Source: Trogon surrucura
Taxonomy: Eukaryota > Chordata > Aves > Trogoniformes > Trogonidae
Reading direction: 5' to 3'
Length of the DNA: 64,000 nucleotides
NCBI GenBank assembly: GCA_020746105.1
Contig: CM036617.1
Span: 170,962,412 to 171,026,411, forward strand
Below the pieces are notes generated by a model. It had not been told where the DNA came from. It ran no database searches and saw only the letters and a program-made list of their open reading frames with translations. Shown here in pieces: positions 11,401 through 22,264 of this stretch (within the stretch, counting starts at the first letter, position 1; each line of letters begins with the position of its first letter). A program made the translations under genes and the position numbers.

Positions 11401-14400
11401 CATTTCACATGTATTTTTAATTAAAAAAAATATACCAACCTGCCAGATTTCAAGAAAAAAAAAAAAAGCGACATGTGAGTCTATTCCACATCCAGAATAC
11501 CAGAACAATGCTACCTTCTTTTTGTCTGTGCATGTAAAAGTTATTCAAATATTAGTGCAAATCCTAAGAAAACTAGCACAATCAAATATACCTAGACAGT
11601 TGTCATTTACTGTATCTTCAGCTTGCTTTTGTGATAGAAATCTATCTCCATGTAGACCATTAAAACAAAAATTACTTCTTTACAAAAGTCATTCTAAAAC
11701 AAGTATGTTAATCTTAGCATGCAAATAAGAATATTTTTGACGCAGGTCTTCCTTTCGGTGCTTGTTACAATGGTTGAATTGGGTAAATGTTTTATGAAGT
11801 GTTCTTCAAATCAGAAAAAAACAACTATGAGAATGCAAATGGCTGGTTTTATTAAGTGAAACTTGTGTTTTTTAATAGACAGGATAACAGCATTTCTTTA
11901 GTAAAAGCCTGCTGGAACGAACTTTTTACGCTTGGTCTTGCACAGTGTTCACAAGTTATGAATGTGGCAACGATCTTAACTGCGTTTGTTAATCACCTTC
12001 ATGGCAGCTTACAGCAAGGTAAGGTGTGTGTTGTGTGCACGGCCACACTCGGGGAGTTGCTTCATGGTTTTTTAGTGTTGAGCTGCACGGAAGCTTTTCG
12101 CTTATCCTTCAGCTGTGAATCAGAATTTACTGTTTACACAGTTTCATGGTTAGTCTTGAAACAAAATAACACTGGAACATACAGTTCACAAGATGGAATT
12201 TTTTAGCAATTTTGCCGAAGTTTGCAGCTATGCTAATACTTAGTCCAAATGAAAAAGAAAAATGAAGTTACTCATCTATCTAATACAGGTTAGCGTTTAC
12301 TGGGATTGTTTCCACTGTGTGTCTGTGTTAGTGTCTAGTAGTATTCCGCTGTTCTGTTAATACTATCAGCTCAAATTAGGAACATTTCAGGCAGCACCAA
12401 CATTAAAAACATGCTTTTACTGGGAATACGATTCCTCTATATTGAGGGTATAAAGGAAAGAGTGACCCACCTGTCCTCACTGCATTCGTAGCTGCGAAAC
12501 CAAGCAGCCAAATGCCCCCGTGGTGATAGGCTTCCTCTGCATAACTTGGCTTGTTGGCTTCTGTGTACTGGGTTTAGGCTACATGCAAATCTCCAACAGT
12601 TCTTCAGTAATTAGACTTCATTGCTTATTAATCCTGTGTCCTGCACCTTTTGCATCTTTTTCATTCAAATGAAAGAGATGTCAGTTGGCCTCCTCTTTCA
12701 TTTACTCTACATTTACTGAACGTTCTTCTGAGCAGTACGGGAGTCTTTAGCTAATCTTCTTTTGTGTGCTTGTGAATACTCACAAGGTACTCCAAAGCTA
12801 ACCAGGCAAAATCAGTATAGTGTTCATGTGTTCATAGGCTTAACACATTTCTAAATAAGGTCAATGCACATACAAAAATCTTAGCATTTTCAGGTGTAAC
12901 TTGGTTTCTGGGTTATTTGCTGTTACGCGCATGAAAATTCACTGTTGTTACTGCTGTGCAGAAACAGGTTGGTAGGCTGTAGAAAAACAGCCCACCAGGC
13001 TATGGATTTTCCTCTCATGATGAGAATTAAAGAGTTATTTCTGAGGATTTCCATGATTTAAAAATATCCAGAAGATCCTCCTATAAGTAACAATAGTTTA
13101 TAATTAAATCAAATTGATTAAACTATTAAATGTGCTGGATCAGCTAAAGATACTAACAACCTGTGAATGTCCTTAGAATAGATACAAACAGAATTCAGGA
13201 ACTTACTTTGGTTTACTTAATTTTTGAGCATGTTCACAAAAGTTGTAGTAATTAATCATGGTTTTATCATTACTACAAATATATATCTTTGCAATTTAAT
13301 TTGGGCCTTAAGTTTGAATGCAAAATTCAGAAATTTGTAACCAGTTTCTTCCAGCTGTGCAGTATGCCAGCTGCAGCATCGCCAAGAGAGAACAAATTTT
13401 CAGTCCTCAGGGACCCCAGCCTGATGGATTGCACAGGGAATGCAAACTGGAGGCTGCTTAGCTCACCCAAGGAGAACGACTCTGCACTATCCACATTCCC
13501 CTAGATGCAAATCAGGAAGGGCATAGAGTGCACCTTCTTCTTCAGCAGTGACATGACATGGTCTTTGACTAAAATAACCTATGAAGCTGTGCGCTCACCC
13601 GCCTCATGCCTCCTGACCCTTCGGGCTAGAGCACAGATTGGCAGTCGCCATGTATGCTTCAGCTTATAAGTAGTTTTTCCCTTCCTTTGTCACTTACAAG
13701 CTCTAGATGACCAGATTGCTGGAAGCTTCAGTGGCAGGAAGAAACCTAAGTGTGCAATGTGATGCGGGGGGAAGGAGAGAAAAATTACTATAGTTTATAA
13801 TTGTTAATGTCGAGATCATTCAGCCCTGGTCTGTGATTCCTGTAGGTGGCATAAATTTTGCACTGTTGGAATCTAATAAAATAGTTCTTTTTAAAAATCC
13901 AGTGAGGCCACATTTTTTGCACGTGTGTTGACCTTATGATTTTTATACTTGTGTGTGTGTTGACTTAGATAAGCTGCCAACAGACAGAGGAAAACTAGTA
14001 ATGGAGCACATCTTCAAATTGCAAGAGTTCTGTAACAGCATGGTTAAGCTTTGCCTAGATGGATATGAATATGCGTATTTGAAAGCAATCGTCCTCTTCA
14101 GTCCTGGTATGTAATAATTCCAAATGTAAAACTTTGGGCTGCTTTTTGCCATGTAACTTCTGTCTGTTTTATTATATGTTTTATTATATGCGGTTATGGT
14201 CACCTGTAAAAGGTGTGTAATGAGGACGGTAGGAAGAGAAGGGTTAATATTTTCATATAAATAGTTCAATGATGCTTTGGAGACCTAAGTTTTACTCTTG
14301 CCTCTGCCATTGATAGTTTGGGTTTGGGTTTGGGTTTTTGTGGGCTTTTGGGGTGTTTATTTTTACTTTATTTATTGATTGATTTGAATTCTGTGTCTCC

Positions 14401-17400
14401 TTTCTGGGGTACTTCTGAGGACCTGCAGTTTAATTTTCACAAGTGTTGCTCTAGCACATCCAGCTGAGACAGATTGAAGTTGGGTTTTTAATGTATGAAA
14501 CACCGTCTCTGGGCATCAATTCTCACATGCAAAACTACAGAAATATACCACCTCACTTCACATGGATATTTTGAAAATGAATATTGCATAGAGCATTTGT
14601 GGTGAATGAACACCACAAGCATTCCCTTATATTATTATTTCTGTCTTCTGGATGCAAATATTTGCCTCATGTATTCCAGATAACATTAATGGACATACAT
14701 TAGGCAGTGAAGGTAATGATTTTTGTTTCTGAGAAATCACTCTACAATATGAAGGAAGAAGAGTCCTCTTGTTACGGTAGATGGTAACTGAGTACTTAGG
14801 TTATGTAACACATGCCTGGACTGTAGAAAAATATAAAATTAACTTTATTTGCAAATTGTAGAATTAACTTTTCGGTACACATCAGTATTCTGCAAGGCTT
14901 AGATTCATCATTCAGAATGTAGGGATTTAGTATAAAACCCAAACCAATTCTGTTGATAAAAGAAAAATATATAAGCCTCAAATACTTTCTGTATCTCCAG
15001 GAATTTTTCACTGTCACATTTAGAAAATAAATCATCAGTCACTCCAGTTTGCATTAGAAAATTATGAAAACATCAACAACTTCCTTATTTCTCATTGTTC
15101 TGCTGGTTTTAGATGTTGGTGGCCCATAGAAAAGATCAGAGCAAACTTTACAAATCTGTCTGAGTCTTAGTGACGTGCTCCCATCAGTAGTGTAGGATAT
15201 GGAGGAGGAACTGGATTTTTTGTTCTTGGTAGTTCTGTACATGTATTAAATCTGAGAAGAACTTTCTTCTTCTGTTCAGTTGCATTTCACCCTTTCACAG
15301 AAAAATTAGTTGAGGTGAGAAAATCTTTGGGAACTTGGACATTTCCAAGATGTAAATTTTAAGCAGGTTTTCTAGTACATACATATCTAAAAGAATGGTG
15401 AGGTTCTTGCTTTGCAGTTTCTCTCATATTTACATGATTTTTTTCCATATGTAGTATCTACAAGGAGTAGATACAGTGGCAGCATCAACATCAGCAGGAA
15501 TTCATGCTTATTCATCTAAGTGCACAACAAACCCCTGCATACATTCCATTGCTTTTTTCTTTTTTCTTTTTTTTTTAAATATTGTGTTAGTGGAAGACTT
15601 CTGAGATGACAGGCATTCTTGCAAATAAGAGGCAGTGAAGTAATGTTAGAACCCTCCAGGAAAGGTGATAAACTCCCAGAGGATATTCCAGTGATATTTT
15701 TCTATTATAGATCACTAAAGAAAATTTTGAGTGTTTTCACTACAGAACATAATCCAGCTGTCAGTCTTCATGACAAGGAGAATATTCCATTGTTTTATGT
15801 GTTTGCTTCTAGAGTTCATTGAAGCACAGGAACAATTTCAGTTTCCTGATAATCAGTACCCACCACAAGTTTAATTGCAATATTAAGAACACTGGAAAAT
15901 GTTTGCAATTTTTCTTTTCTGCTGAGGGCTGAAGACTTGCCTGGACTTTTCACCATTATTTCAGAGGAAGCAGAGGCTTTCTTTAAGTGGAGGCTGGGAA
16001 CGTGTTTGCTTGTTTAATTTTAATAGATAATGCTTGCAGGAGACATAATTCTCCTTTAGGTGTTCCTTATCCCAGTACAGCCCCTTTCATGGCATTCCCA
16101 TACTCAGGACTGGTACAGGAAAGAAACAAAATGCTGGAAGAAGCCCTCAAGCCCATTTTTCTAGCACAGGGTCTACTGGAATTTATGACAGAATTTGTTG
16201 GCCTGTCTGAAGAAATCAGTCCTGTTAGAAAATATTTCTCTAGGATCCTTATGCTTGCAAAGCAATATTTACATACTTGTTTAGCCTGAAGTTGGTTTGT
16301 CTCCTTACAATTAGATTTAAAAACACAAAAGGTAGAAGGAAAAATATCTGAGGAAAATACTACATTGAGATGAATTTTCTTTAGCTCGCATGCCTTCAGG
16401 GTCACATTCCTAATGATGTGTAGCTGCTTTAATGGCAATGTGTTGTCAGTATTATTGATCCTATGAGCCATATACCAGAATCTTCATATATCTGAAAGTC
16501 ATGTTTGGGGCCTTGAACAGAAGAGATGTTTTGGCAATGATTCACAGGCCAGAAATTACAATTTCAGGGATTTTACTGCTCTGCTACAGGACGGGGCTGG
16601 GCTACGCATGCAGCAGAGCCCTAAGATAAGAACATCTGCTTTAGCTGGCCCTGCTGATCTGCTGTCTTCCATAGCTGGAGACTTGAAGATTAGTGAAAAT
16701 CAGACAGTAAAAGACAGCCTTGGGCAAAGAGATGAGTGTAAAGGGAGTGCCTAGAAAACCTTGCGTCTTTGTAAACGGATACTCATCACGTACGAGTAGT
16801 GACCTTCAAACTACTGGTTTGGGCAGTTGGACTTCTAGTTGGGTTTCTGACTTTGCTCTAAAAGCAGGGTCAGAAAGCGCTGCCTCTTACATGTCAGCGA
16901 CAACTCTTCAAAATGTGTTGATGTTTTATGAACTTATTAACCTCTTGTCCTCTGCATAAATCTCAAATCATGCTTTCAGAATGATCGAATTACTGTGTAG
17001 GACAAAATATTCCACTGTGAAATGATGTGTTCAGGGGAGTTCAGTGTGTCACGTAACTGCTAAATTGCTCTGAAAGCTCCTGTTTCTGCAGAGCTAGACC
17101 AAAACCTCCTCCTGGTTTTGTTGACAGAAGGCCATTCATTTGGAGAGGAGGAGTGACTATTAGAAATCATCTTTTATCTTACATAATTTGGCAGTTCACT
17201 TATGATTCCATTTCTGAAAAATAAAATCTACATGATTTGTCATGCTACTATGACAGTAAAATATTTGCATTAAGATAGCTGGCTAATAAAAATCACAGAC
17301 CATTGAGGTGTTCAAAGTAATTCCCAAATGTGACTTGGCAGTTAGTTTAATGTCCTTTCATTTTAGCAAGATTTAGATTTCAAGTGTTTTAAGTCCCGGC

Positions 17401-18716
17401 TGGAAATTCTGTTTAGCATATTTGAAAGTTTTGCACCAAATGATTGAAGATGAATGACTGCTATGTATCTTCTGCAGTTTTTAGAAAACAAATCATTCGT
17501 AGCCTTTTATTCTGCTTTTTTCACTGATCTTAATTTTGTCACTTCATCACCCACATGCAGTTTGTCCATACAATATTCCAGTGACTGTCAGTGTATTGAA
17601 ACAAAGCTCTCCTACTGCTACACAGAGAACGAAGTGTATCCTCGAGATTGGTGTGAACATTGTAAGCACTGCATTTATTAAACTTTTCAAAATTCCTGGC
17701 TGTATTTATAAAAAGCTAAGTAAAACATAAATAGAGAGGAAAAGAAATACAGAGGGGTAAAGCAGTGTCCTCCACTAAAACTGTGAAGTTGCTACAGCTA
17801 CCAAATCACAATTTCAGTGTACATACAAGGAGATAATCTGTATGGATTTCAGTGCATCTTATATAGTACAGGTATAACAATTTAGAGTGTTTTTTTCAGA
17901 TCACCCAGGTCTGGAAAATGTGGTACAGATTGAGAAATTTCAAGAAAAGGCTTACATGGAGTTCCAAGACTATGTCACAAAAGCATATCCAGATGATACT
18001 TACAGGTCTGTAAACTTAAATGCTTATTCCATTGATTCTCTTTTCAGAGCATCAGCAGTGCTGATTTGTACAGTATTTCTTGTAATAAATATGTACATTT
18101 TCTTCTTACCTCCTTAAAGGTAAGAAATTACCTCTAGAACATTTAAAATATTATTAATGTACTCATACATGAGTATTATTTCTACTCATTCATCACTCAT
18201 CTCCAAAATGAAATATTGGAGAGAAAATTAATATTTTTAATGTTTTAATTTTGAATTACACCTACTTGAAGTATTTCCTTATTTACTCTACCTCCAAATA
18301 TTATACAGTCCGTGTAGTTGACAGGCATATTCACATTTCTTGCACTATTGAAGACAGGACTGAACATTAATTTAATACTCTACTAATTTAAATATTTAAG
18401 CCTCTCGTGAGCTAGATATAACGAATTTTGACCGGTATTGTCTCTTGTTATTTTTTTCACTTGTCTTACTGATGCCGTGATTGTGAATAACACCAAAATC
18501 TGTGTGCACAAGTAACACTTTTCACCAAACTTAATTTCCAGACTGTCTAGACTTCTCCTCCGATTGCCCGCTCTTAGGCTGATGAGTGCTGCCATCACGG
18601 AAGAGCTGTTCTTTGCAGGACTGATTGGGAACGTTCAGATCGACAGCATCATCCCGTACATTCTGCGAATGGAGACAGCAGACTACAACTCTCAGATAAT
18701 TGGTCACGCCGTATAA
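2288..18716 (+). CDS. NR2C1: NR2C1 (orphan nuclear receptor TR2), 3' part of gene, nine coding exons
   Basis: Join 2288-2435, 2531-2621, 3915-4099, 6990-7152, 8649-8770, 11879-12018, 13969-14106, 17900-18005, 18542-18716. Every junction has GT-AG ends and compatible phase, giving about 421 residues ending at TAA 18714-18716. NR2C1 is a nuclear orphan receptor that binds direct-repeat AGGTCA elements as a homodimer or with NR2C2 and recruits corepressors or coactivators. The part seen is the hinge (first four exons) and the complete ligand-binding domain (from the end of the fourth exon). The zinc-finger DNA-binding domain must be encoded upstream of base 1, since the first exon starts inside the VQCERKP segment that follows it. 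The receptor-family helix 3-5 signature ([19 protein letters not shown]) is intact. There are no frameshifts or internal stops, so the gene looks functional. Length and residues match human NR2C1 as I recall it; the close paralogue NR2C2 fits less well because the hinge matches TR2. Confidence 0.97.
2531..2621 (+). CDS. NR2C1: NR2C1 hinge exon (window exon 2)
   Basis: Encodes [14 protein letters not shown], then [15 protein letters not shown]. The IKSE core fits the sumoylation consensus (hydrophobic-K-x-E), and by residue counting its lysine falls at the position of TR2 Lys250, a reported sumoylation site in mammals. The intron before it is only 95 nt. The donor after it is the weak GTACAG at 2622. 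Confidence 0.94.
2622..3914 (+). other. NR2C1: NR2C1 intron
   Basis: 1.3 kb of AT-rich sequence between window exons 2 and 3. I see no repeat family, RNA gene or extra exon in it. Confidence 0.75.
3915..4099 (+). CDS. NR2C1: NR2C1 hinge exon (window exon 3)
   Basis: Begins [20 protein letters not shown] and continues through [12 protein letters not shown] to a glutamine/glutamate-rich end (LQQEEQ). Starts in phase 0 and ends in phase 2 at donor GTAAGG (4100). This low-complexity acidic/polar hinge is the least conserved part relative to human, as expected for a linker. Confidence 0.95.
4100..6989 (+). other. NR2C1: NR2C1 intron with CR1 insertion
   Basis: 2.9 kb intron. It holds a same-strand CR1 fragment at about 4785-5433 and otherwise unique AT-rich sequence. 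An uninterrupted run of 19 T at 6961-6979, preceded by a shorter T run, forms the polypyrimidine tract of the next exon. Confidence 0.8.
4785..5433 (+). mobile_element. CR1 LINE 3' fragment (ORF2 C-terminus plus 3' UTR)
   Basis: A 5'-truncated CR1 in the same orientation as NR2C1. Residues 4901-5167 translate to the typical CR1 ORF2 C-terminus ([10 protein letters not shown], then [19 protein letters not shown], then [19 protein letters not shown]). The 3' end reads through the GGTTGGATTAGATGATCTCTAAGGTC block to CCATTCTGTGATT. It has lost the polymerase core, so it cannot move by itself. Its final 100 bases match the tails of the three SINE copies in this window. Confidence 0.93.
6990..7152 (+). 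CDS. NR2C1: NR2C1 exon, hinge to start of ligand-binding domain (window exon 4)
   Basis: Encodes [14 protein letters not shown] and ends [13 protein letters not shown], which enters helix 1 of the ligand-binding domain. One base completes the split arginine codon at the start; the exon ends in phase 0. The donor GTACTT at 7153 departs from consensus. Confidence 0.95.
7153..8648 (+). other. NR2C1: NR2C1 intron
   Basis: 1.5 kb of AT-rich sequence. No repeat or extra exon recognised. Confidence 0.75.
8649..8770 (+). CDS. NR2C1: NR2C1 ligand-binding-domain exon (window exon 5)
   Basis: Encodes [19 protein letters not shown] then [21 protein letters not shown]. This contains helix 3 and the nuclear-receptor signature around helices 3-5, which shapes the coregulator groove. 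Phase 0 start, phase 2 end, donor GTAAGT at 8771. Confidence 0.96.
8771..11878 (+). other. NR2C1: NR2C1 intron
   Basis: 3.1 kb. It contains a short (AT)n run near 8858-8870 and A-rich runs near 11452-11467. Open frames here are short and show no recognisable homology. Confidence 0.75.
11879..12018 (+). CDS. NR2C1: NR2C1 ligand-binding-domain exon (window exon 6)
   Basis: Encodes [20 protein letters not shown], then [20 protein letters not shown]. These are the helix 5 to 6/7 region residues of TR2. One base completes a glycine codon at the start. Ends in phase 1 at donor GTAAGG (12019). The reading frame stays open through the donor for a further 62 codons, to a stop just before 12207. Confidence 0.96.
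12019..13968 (+). other. NR2C1: NR2C1 intron
   Basis: 1.95 kb of unique sequence with no recognised repeat. Its 3' end has a short GT run (13951-13960) next to the acceptor. Confidence 0.75.
13969..14106 (+). CDS. NR2C1: NR2C1 ligand-binding-domain exon (window exon 7)
   Basis: Encodes [20 protein letters not shown], then [20 protein letters not shown] and IVLFSP. The [12 protein letters not shown] segment is the conserved helix 8 of NR2-family receptors. Phase 1 at both ends; donor GTATGT at 14107. Confidence 0.96.
14107..17899 (+). other. NR2C1: NR2C1 intron
   Basis: 3.8 kb, the largest complete NR2C1 intron here. Three and a half tandem TTTGGG units lie at about 14316-14340. Open frames such as 15987-16289 (100 codons) show no domain I recognise and are probably chance. 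Confidence 0.75.
17900..18005 (+). CDS. NR2C1: NR2C1 ligand-binding-domain exon (window exon 8)
   Basis: Encodes [20 protein letters not shown], then [16 protein letters not shown]. This is the helix 9 region. Phase 1 start, phase 2 end. The donor GTCTGT (18006) is weak, and the reading frame continues into the intron for 36 codons. Confidence 0.96.
18006..18541 (+). other. NR2C1: NR2C1 last intron
   Basis: 536 bases of AT-rich sequence between the last two coding exons. It carries no recognised repeat. Confidence 0.8.
18542..18716 (+). CDS. NR2C1: NR2C1 final coding exon (window exon 9)
   Basis: Encodes [20 protein letters not shown], then [20 protein letters not shown], and ends [11 protein letters not shown] and [12 protein letters not shown] is the dimerisation helix 10/11 motif shared by NR2 receptors; [10 protein letters not shown] leads into the helix 12 region. 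One base completes the split arginine codon. The C-terminus differs slightly from the human one but keeps its length. Confidence 0.96.
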
Positions 18717-19105
18717 AAGTAGCAGCCGAGGATTCCGTACCATGGCACTCATGGTGATGTAAATGCATACCCTGTCTCCAAGAGATGGCAATAAGCCTTC
18801 CCACGCACCTTTTCCAAAGAAGGCTCATATTCCTCCTTTCCAGTACACTTGGGAAACGTGGTGGAGTGTATTAAGAAACGTAGGATCACTTCCTATTTTT
18901 TCATCTGATCTTCAAGGACTTGTCAATTAACTTGATATCTGAAGAAGGTCAAGAATTGCCCATCCTATTTTTGTAGATAGATGAACTTGGACTATTTGTT
19001 TATGAAGTCCAGGCTTGTGAAGAAACTGAAGAAGCTTTGACTGAACTAAGGTATCTCAACTTAGTTTGATGTTTTAGACAAAATAAATTAAGTTTCCTCT
19101 CTGAG
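18717..19105 (+). other. NR2C1: NR2C1 3' UTR (probable)
   Basis: Starts after the stop codon. The first good polyadenylation signal, AATAAA at 19082-19087, is followed by a GT/T-rich stretch (19107-19127) suited to cleavage. The end is inferred; longer alternative UTRs cannot be excluded. Confidence 0.6.
19082..19087 (+). terminator. NR2C1: Polyadenylation signal AATAAA for NR2C1
   Basis: Canonical hexamer about 365 bases after the stop codon, with a GT-rich downstream element. Confidence 0.6.
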
Positions 19106-21200
19106 TCGTGTTTTCAGTGTTTTGCTACTAGTTCTTTCTCACTGATCAAAAGGAAAATACATGGTCAAACTTTCTGAAAAGGCCAGTGTTTCCATGGAAA
19201 CAAGACCTTATAACCAAACTTAGTTTTTCCTGTTATTTTGAAGAGAAATTTGGTTCTTGTTGAGTGAAACACTGGACACCATTACAAGCGCAAGGAGAGT
19301 AGAGGAAGTTCACAATTTAAAATATTTTGATGGTATGTTCATGCAGTTAATCAAAAGTGAAGCAGAAAAGGGCCAGCACTGACTGTGTTGTGGAGGCAAA
19401 GGAATACTGTGTTGCGATATTACATCTTGGTAGACTTCAGCTGCTTTATACTGTGAAAAACTAACAGAGAATTCTATGCTGCAAGGAGTCAGAGACAGCA
19501 TCCTCCTGGTTTTTCTGGTGTCACTTTAAGCTTTTTCATACAACCCTTTTTCATACTCGGTGCACAACAACGGAGGCTTTCTAGATACCTCTTAAATTGT
19601 GTTTGTGTCTTTATTTTTTTATTATTGCTAGCTTTTGGCTATATACTTCTCTTTTCCAACCAGTCTCATATGATTATTTTTTAAATTTGAGTTTGTCAAA
19701 CCCAGTGCCCCTCCCTATGGGAACGTGGTCTCAGCTGCTTTTCCTTTCTGTATTAAAAATAGATCTAGATACTCCATATATTTTGCCTGAATCATACTCC
19801 ATGGATGGGTTTAAATGTTTTTCTATCTTGAGGCAGGTGTCTCACTGACAAGTAACACTGACATATGGTTGCTTCTTGCTTCCTTCTGCAACAGGAAGTT
19901 AGCACATCCCTGGCACATTTAATACCTGTTGCTTAAATGAAAGAAGTATTCTAGTAAAAGTGGAGGTCTGCCTCTGACCTTAGCATTTAGGATTATCTAA
20001 ATCTTGAACCAAGGCCAAGTTCTAGTTACCATGAACCTTCTCTTTCTCTGGCAACACTGGGTGAGGAAGAGCTTCACCCAATCAAGAAGCACATGGCTGC
20101 ACCAGAAATTCCGTAGCCAAGAGATCAGCTTAAATGGGGGCCTTTGCCCGCTCTGCACTAGCAGCTCCGAAACCATCCTAACACCAGGAGACAGCAAGAC
20201 CAGGCTTGGGTGAGTTCTGTAGCTGAGGATCTCAACCAGCTAAAAAGAATCAGAGAACTGCCTCTGATGCTGAATTTTCATGTTATTTTCATTTCTGCTA
20301 ACTGAGCTGCTTGGATCTTCCTCCACCCAAGCTCTGTAATCTGAGGCTGTACTACAGTGTCGGTCATATCCAGTACTACAGACCAAAGCATTCGCTGCTG
20401 AGGACCCCTGATGGGACAGAACCATAACCCCTGCTCTGCCTTGGCACGTCCTGACTTGCCAGAGAACAACCTTTAGTGTGGGAGCTGGCTGTGGCAGCTT
20501 GAGCTCTTCCCACGTTCCACCTTTCAGAGGCACAGGATTCAAGCTTTTCATCCGTCTTCCCTGGAGACCTGTATAAGGACAACTTCTCTGCGTCTCAGGA
20601 GGTATGCATCTCATCAGCAGGGTTTATGGAAATATGAGAGAATCACTGCCAATATGCTCTGCTTGTTCTCTCCCCAGGGGTTAGAGGCACAGCTTGCTAT
20701 CTGTAGGACCAAGCTGCAGATGAGAGACACATAATTCTTCAATTCAGCTCTCCTAAGAAATTCTGACGCTGCTTTCTAGCCCTGTACTATCCCTAACCCA
20801 CTTCTGGCCCCAACAGGCAGAGGAGATTTACAGTCCTCAGTGTTAAACCTTTTAAGGAAGCTGACAGCTCATTACTCCTGAGTATTTTGGAGGTGGTTTC
20901 CCAGGCATTCCAATACTCTCGAAAGAGTTTTATTCCAATACTCTCTGGATTTGTGTAGCCCAGATAATAGTAAGTGGGAAAGAAAATCTTTTTTTCTTTT
21001 TAAATGTGGTACACGGTGCAAATCTCTCACATCCCTGCAGAGACCTTTTACTACATAGCTTGAGCCTCAAGTGTGATATGCAGATCTTTGTTTATAGCTG
21101 GCCAGAAGTAGCAGCTGATGCAGCTTCCTGCATGGTACTGAACAGCTTCAGAAACTGCTGAGAAAATGCCAGTTCTACAGATGGAAATCTCTCAGTTCAT
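19106..21200. other. Intergenic sequence, no gene recognised
   Basis: About 2.1 kb between NR2C1 and the first intergenic CR1. Minus-strand open frames at 20240-20614 and nearby have no recognisable domain. The 12-base string CCAATACTCTC occurs twice near 20908-20947. I see no RNA gene. Confidence 0.6.
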
Positions 21201-21204
21201 CCGT

Positions 21205-21855
21205 CTTTATCATAGAACAGCCCAGATTTGAAAAGGGACCTTGAAAGAAGATCACACAGTCCAGCCTTTTGTGGGAAGAGGAGCTTAGATGACATGATCT
21301 GGGATCCTGTCCACTCACAACTTGAAAACCTCCAGTGACTGGGAACTCCACCACATCCCTGGGGAGGTTGTTGCAGTGACCAATTATTCTCAGCATAAAA
21401 AATTGCTTTCTTACATCGTGGTCTCCACAACTTCTCAATATAGACAGTGGCCCTGCACCAATGTCAGCCACTTCTCTTAATACCCTGCGGCACATTTTCT
21501 CTGGGCCCATGGATTTATGTGAGTTGAGCCCTTGCGATAGGCTGCAGACCAGCCCTTTCTCCACTGCTGGTGGGTTGACACGTGTGTTGTCGTAGCTGCT
21601 TGATCCCGTGCTCTGTGGTCCAGCTACGTGGGTAAAGATCAAGGCAAAGAAGATACTGGGAACTTCTGCCTTGTCAGCATTATTAGTGAGTAGTTTCTCT
21701 GCCCGGTTAGGTAATGGGTCTATGTCTTCCCTGTGCTTCTCATGTATCTGAAGAACCTTTTCTTGTTGTTCTTGACATCTTTGGCCAATTTCAGTTCTAG
21801 CTGAGCCTTAGTGTTCCTGACTGCATCTGCGCATGCCCTAGCAAGTTTCTTTTAA
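21205..21855 (-). mobile_element. Internally deleted CR1 LINE (ORF2 linker joined to 3' UTR)
   Basis: On the minus strand, the part from about 21855 down to 21640 encodes degraded CR1 ORF2 (reads like KLAKDVKNNKKRFFRYI). From 21640 to about 21440 it encodes GLNSHKSMGPEKMCRRVLRE and continues to GAGPLSILRS, the segment just before the reverse-transcriptase core. It then passes directly to a CR1 3'-UTR-like stretch (21209-21425; the two-strand landmark is CAGTGACTGGGAACTCCACC). The polymerase core expected between these parts is missing. The copy carries many mutations and is old. Confidence 0.8.
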
Positions 21856-22149
21856 GTCCTTCATGGGTATTGAGCTGCCTTTCTGTAGCTGGAATGCTGC
21901 TTCTTTGCCTTTTTTTTTTCTTTATTTCTTTCTTTCTTATCAGAGCACTGCTTTGGAGGGCTGGCCTCAGAACCTTATTTTCTCTGGACTTCCATTTTTG
22001 CTGCTTCTTTCTGCTCTAGACTGTTTGAATACAAGTTAGCCTTCTTCAGTAACGTGTGGACTGCCATTACCATTGACTGGTGGGTCAAGTCTACTTTCTT
22101 AGGGTGTGTTAATTCAGAAGCACAAGTTTGAAACATGTCCTAGAGACGA
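21856..22149. other. Intergenic spacer
   Basis: Contains a T/C-rich microsatellite run around 21907-21940 (T10 then CTTT units). Possibly more degraded CR1, but I cannot support that. Confidence 0.5.
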
Positions 22150-22264
22150 CTAGATGTTGCATTGGGGGACATAGTTTAGTAGGTTGATAGGGCTGGGACA
22201 AAGGCTGGACTCAATGATCTTCAAGGTCTCTTCCAGCTGAAACTATTCTATGATTCTATGATTC
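22150..22264 (+). mobile_element. CR1 LINE 3' terminus
   Basis: Short plus-strand CR1 tail: GGACATAGTTTAGTAGGTTG, then GGACTCAATGATCTTCAAGG, ending in tandem ATTCTATG units at 22244-22264, the characteristic CR1 3' terminal repeat. Confidence 0.9.
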
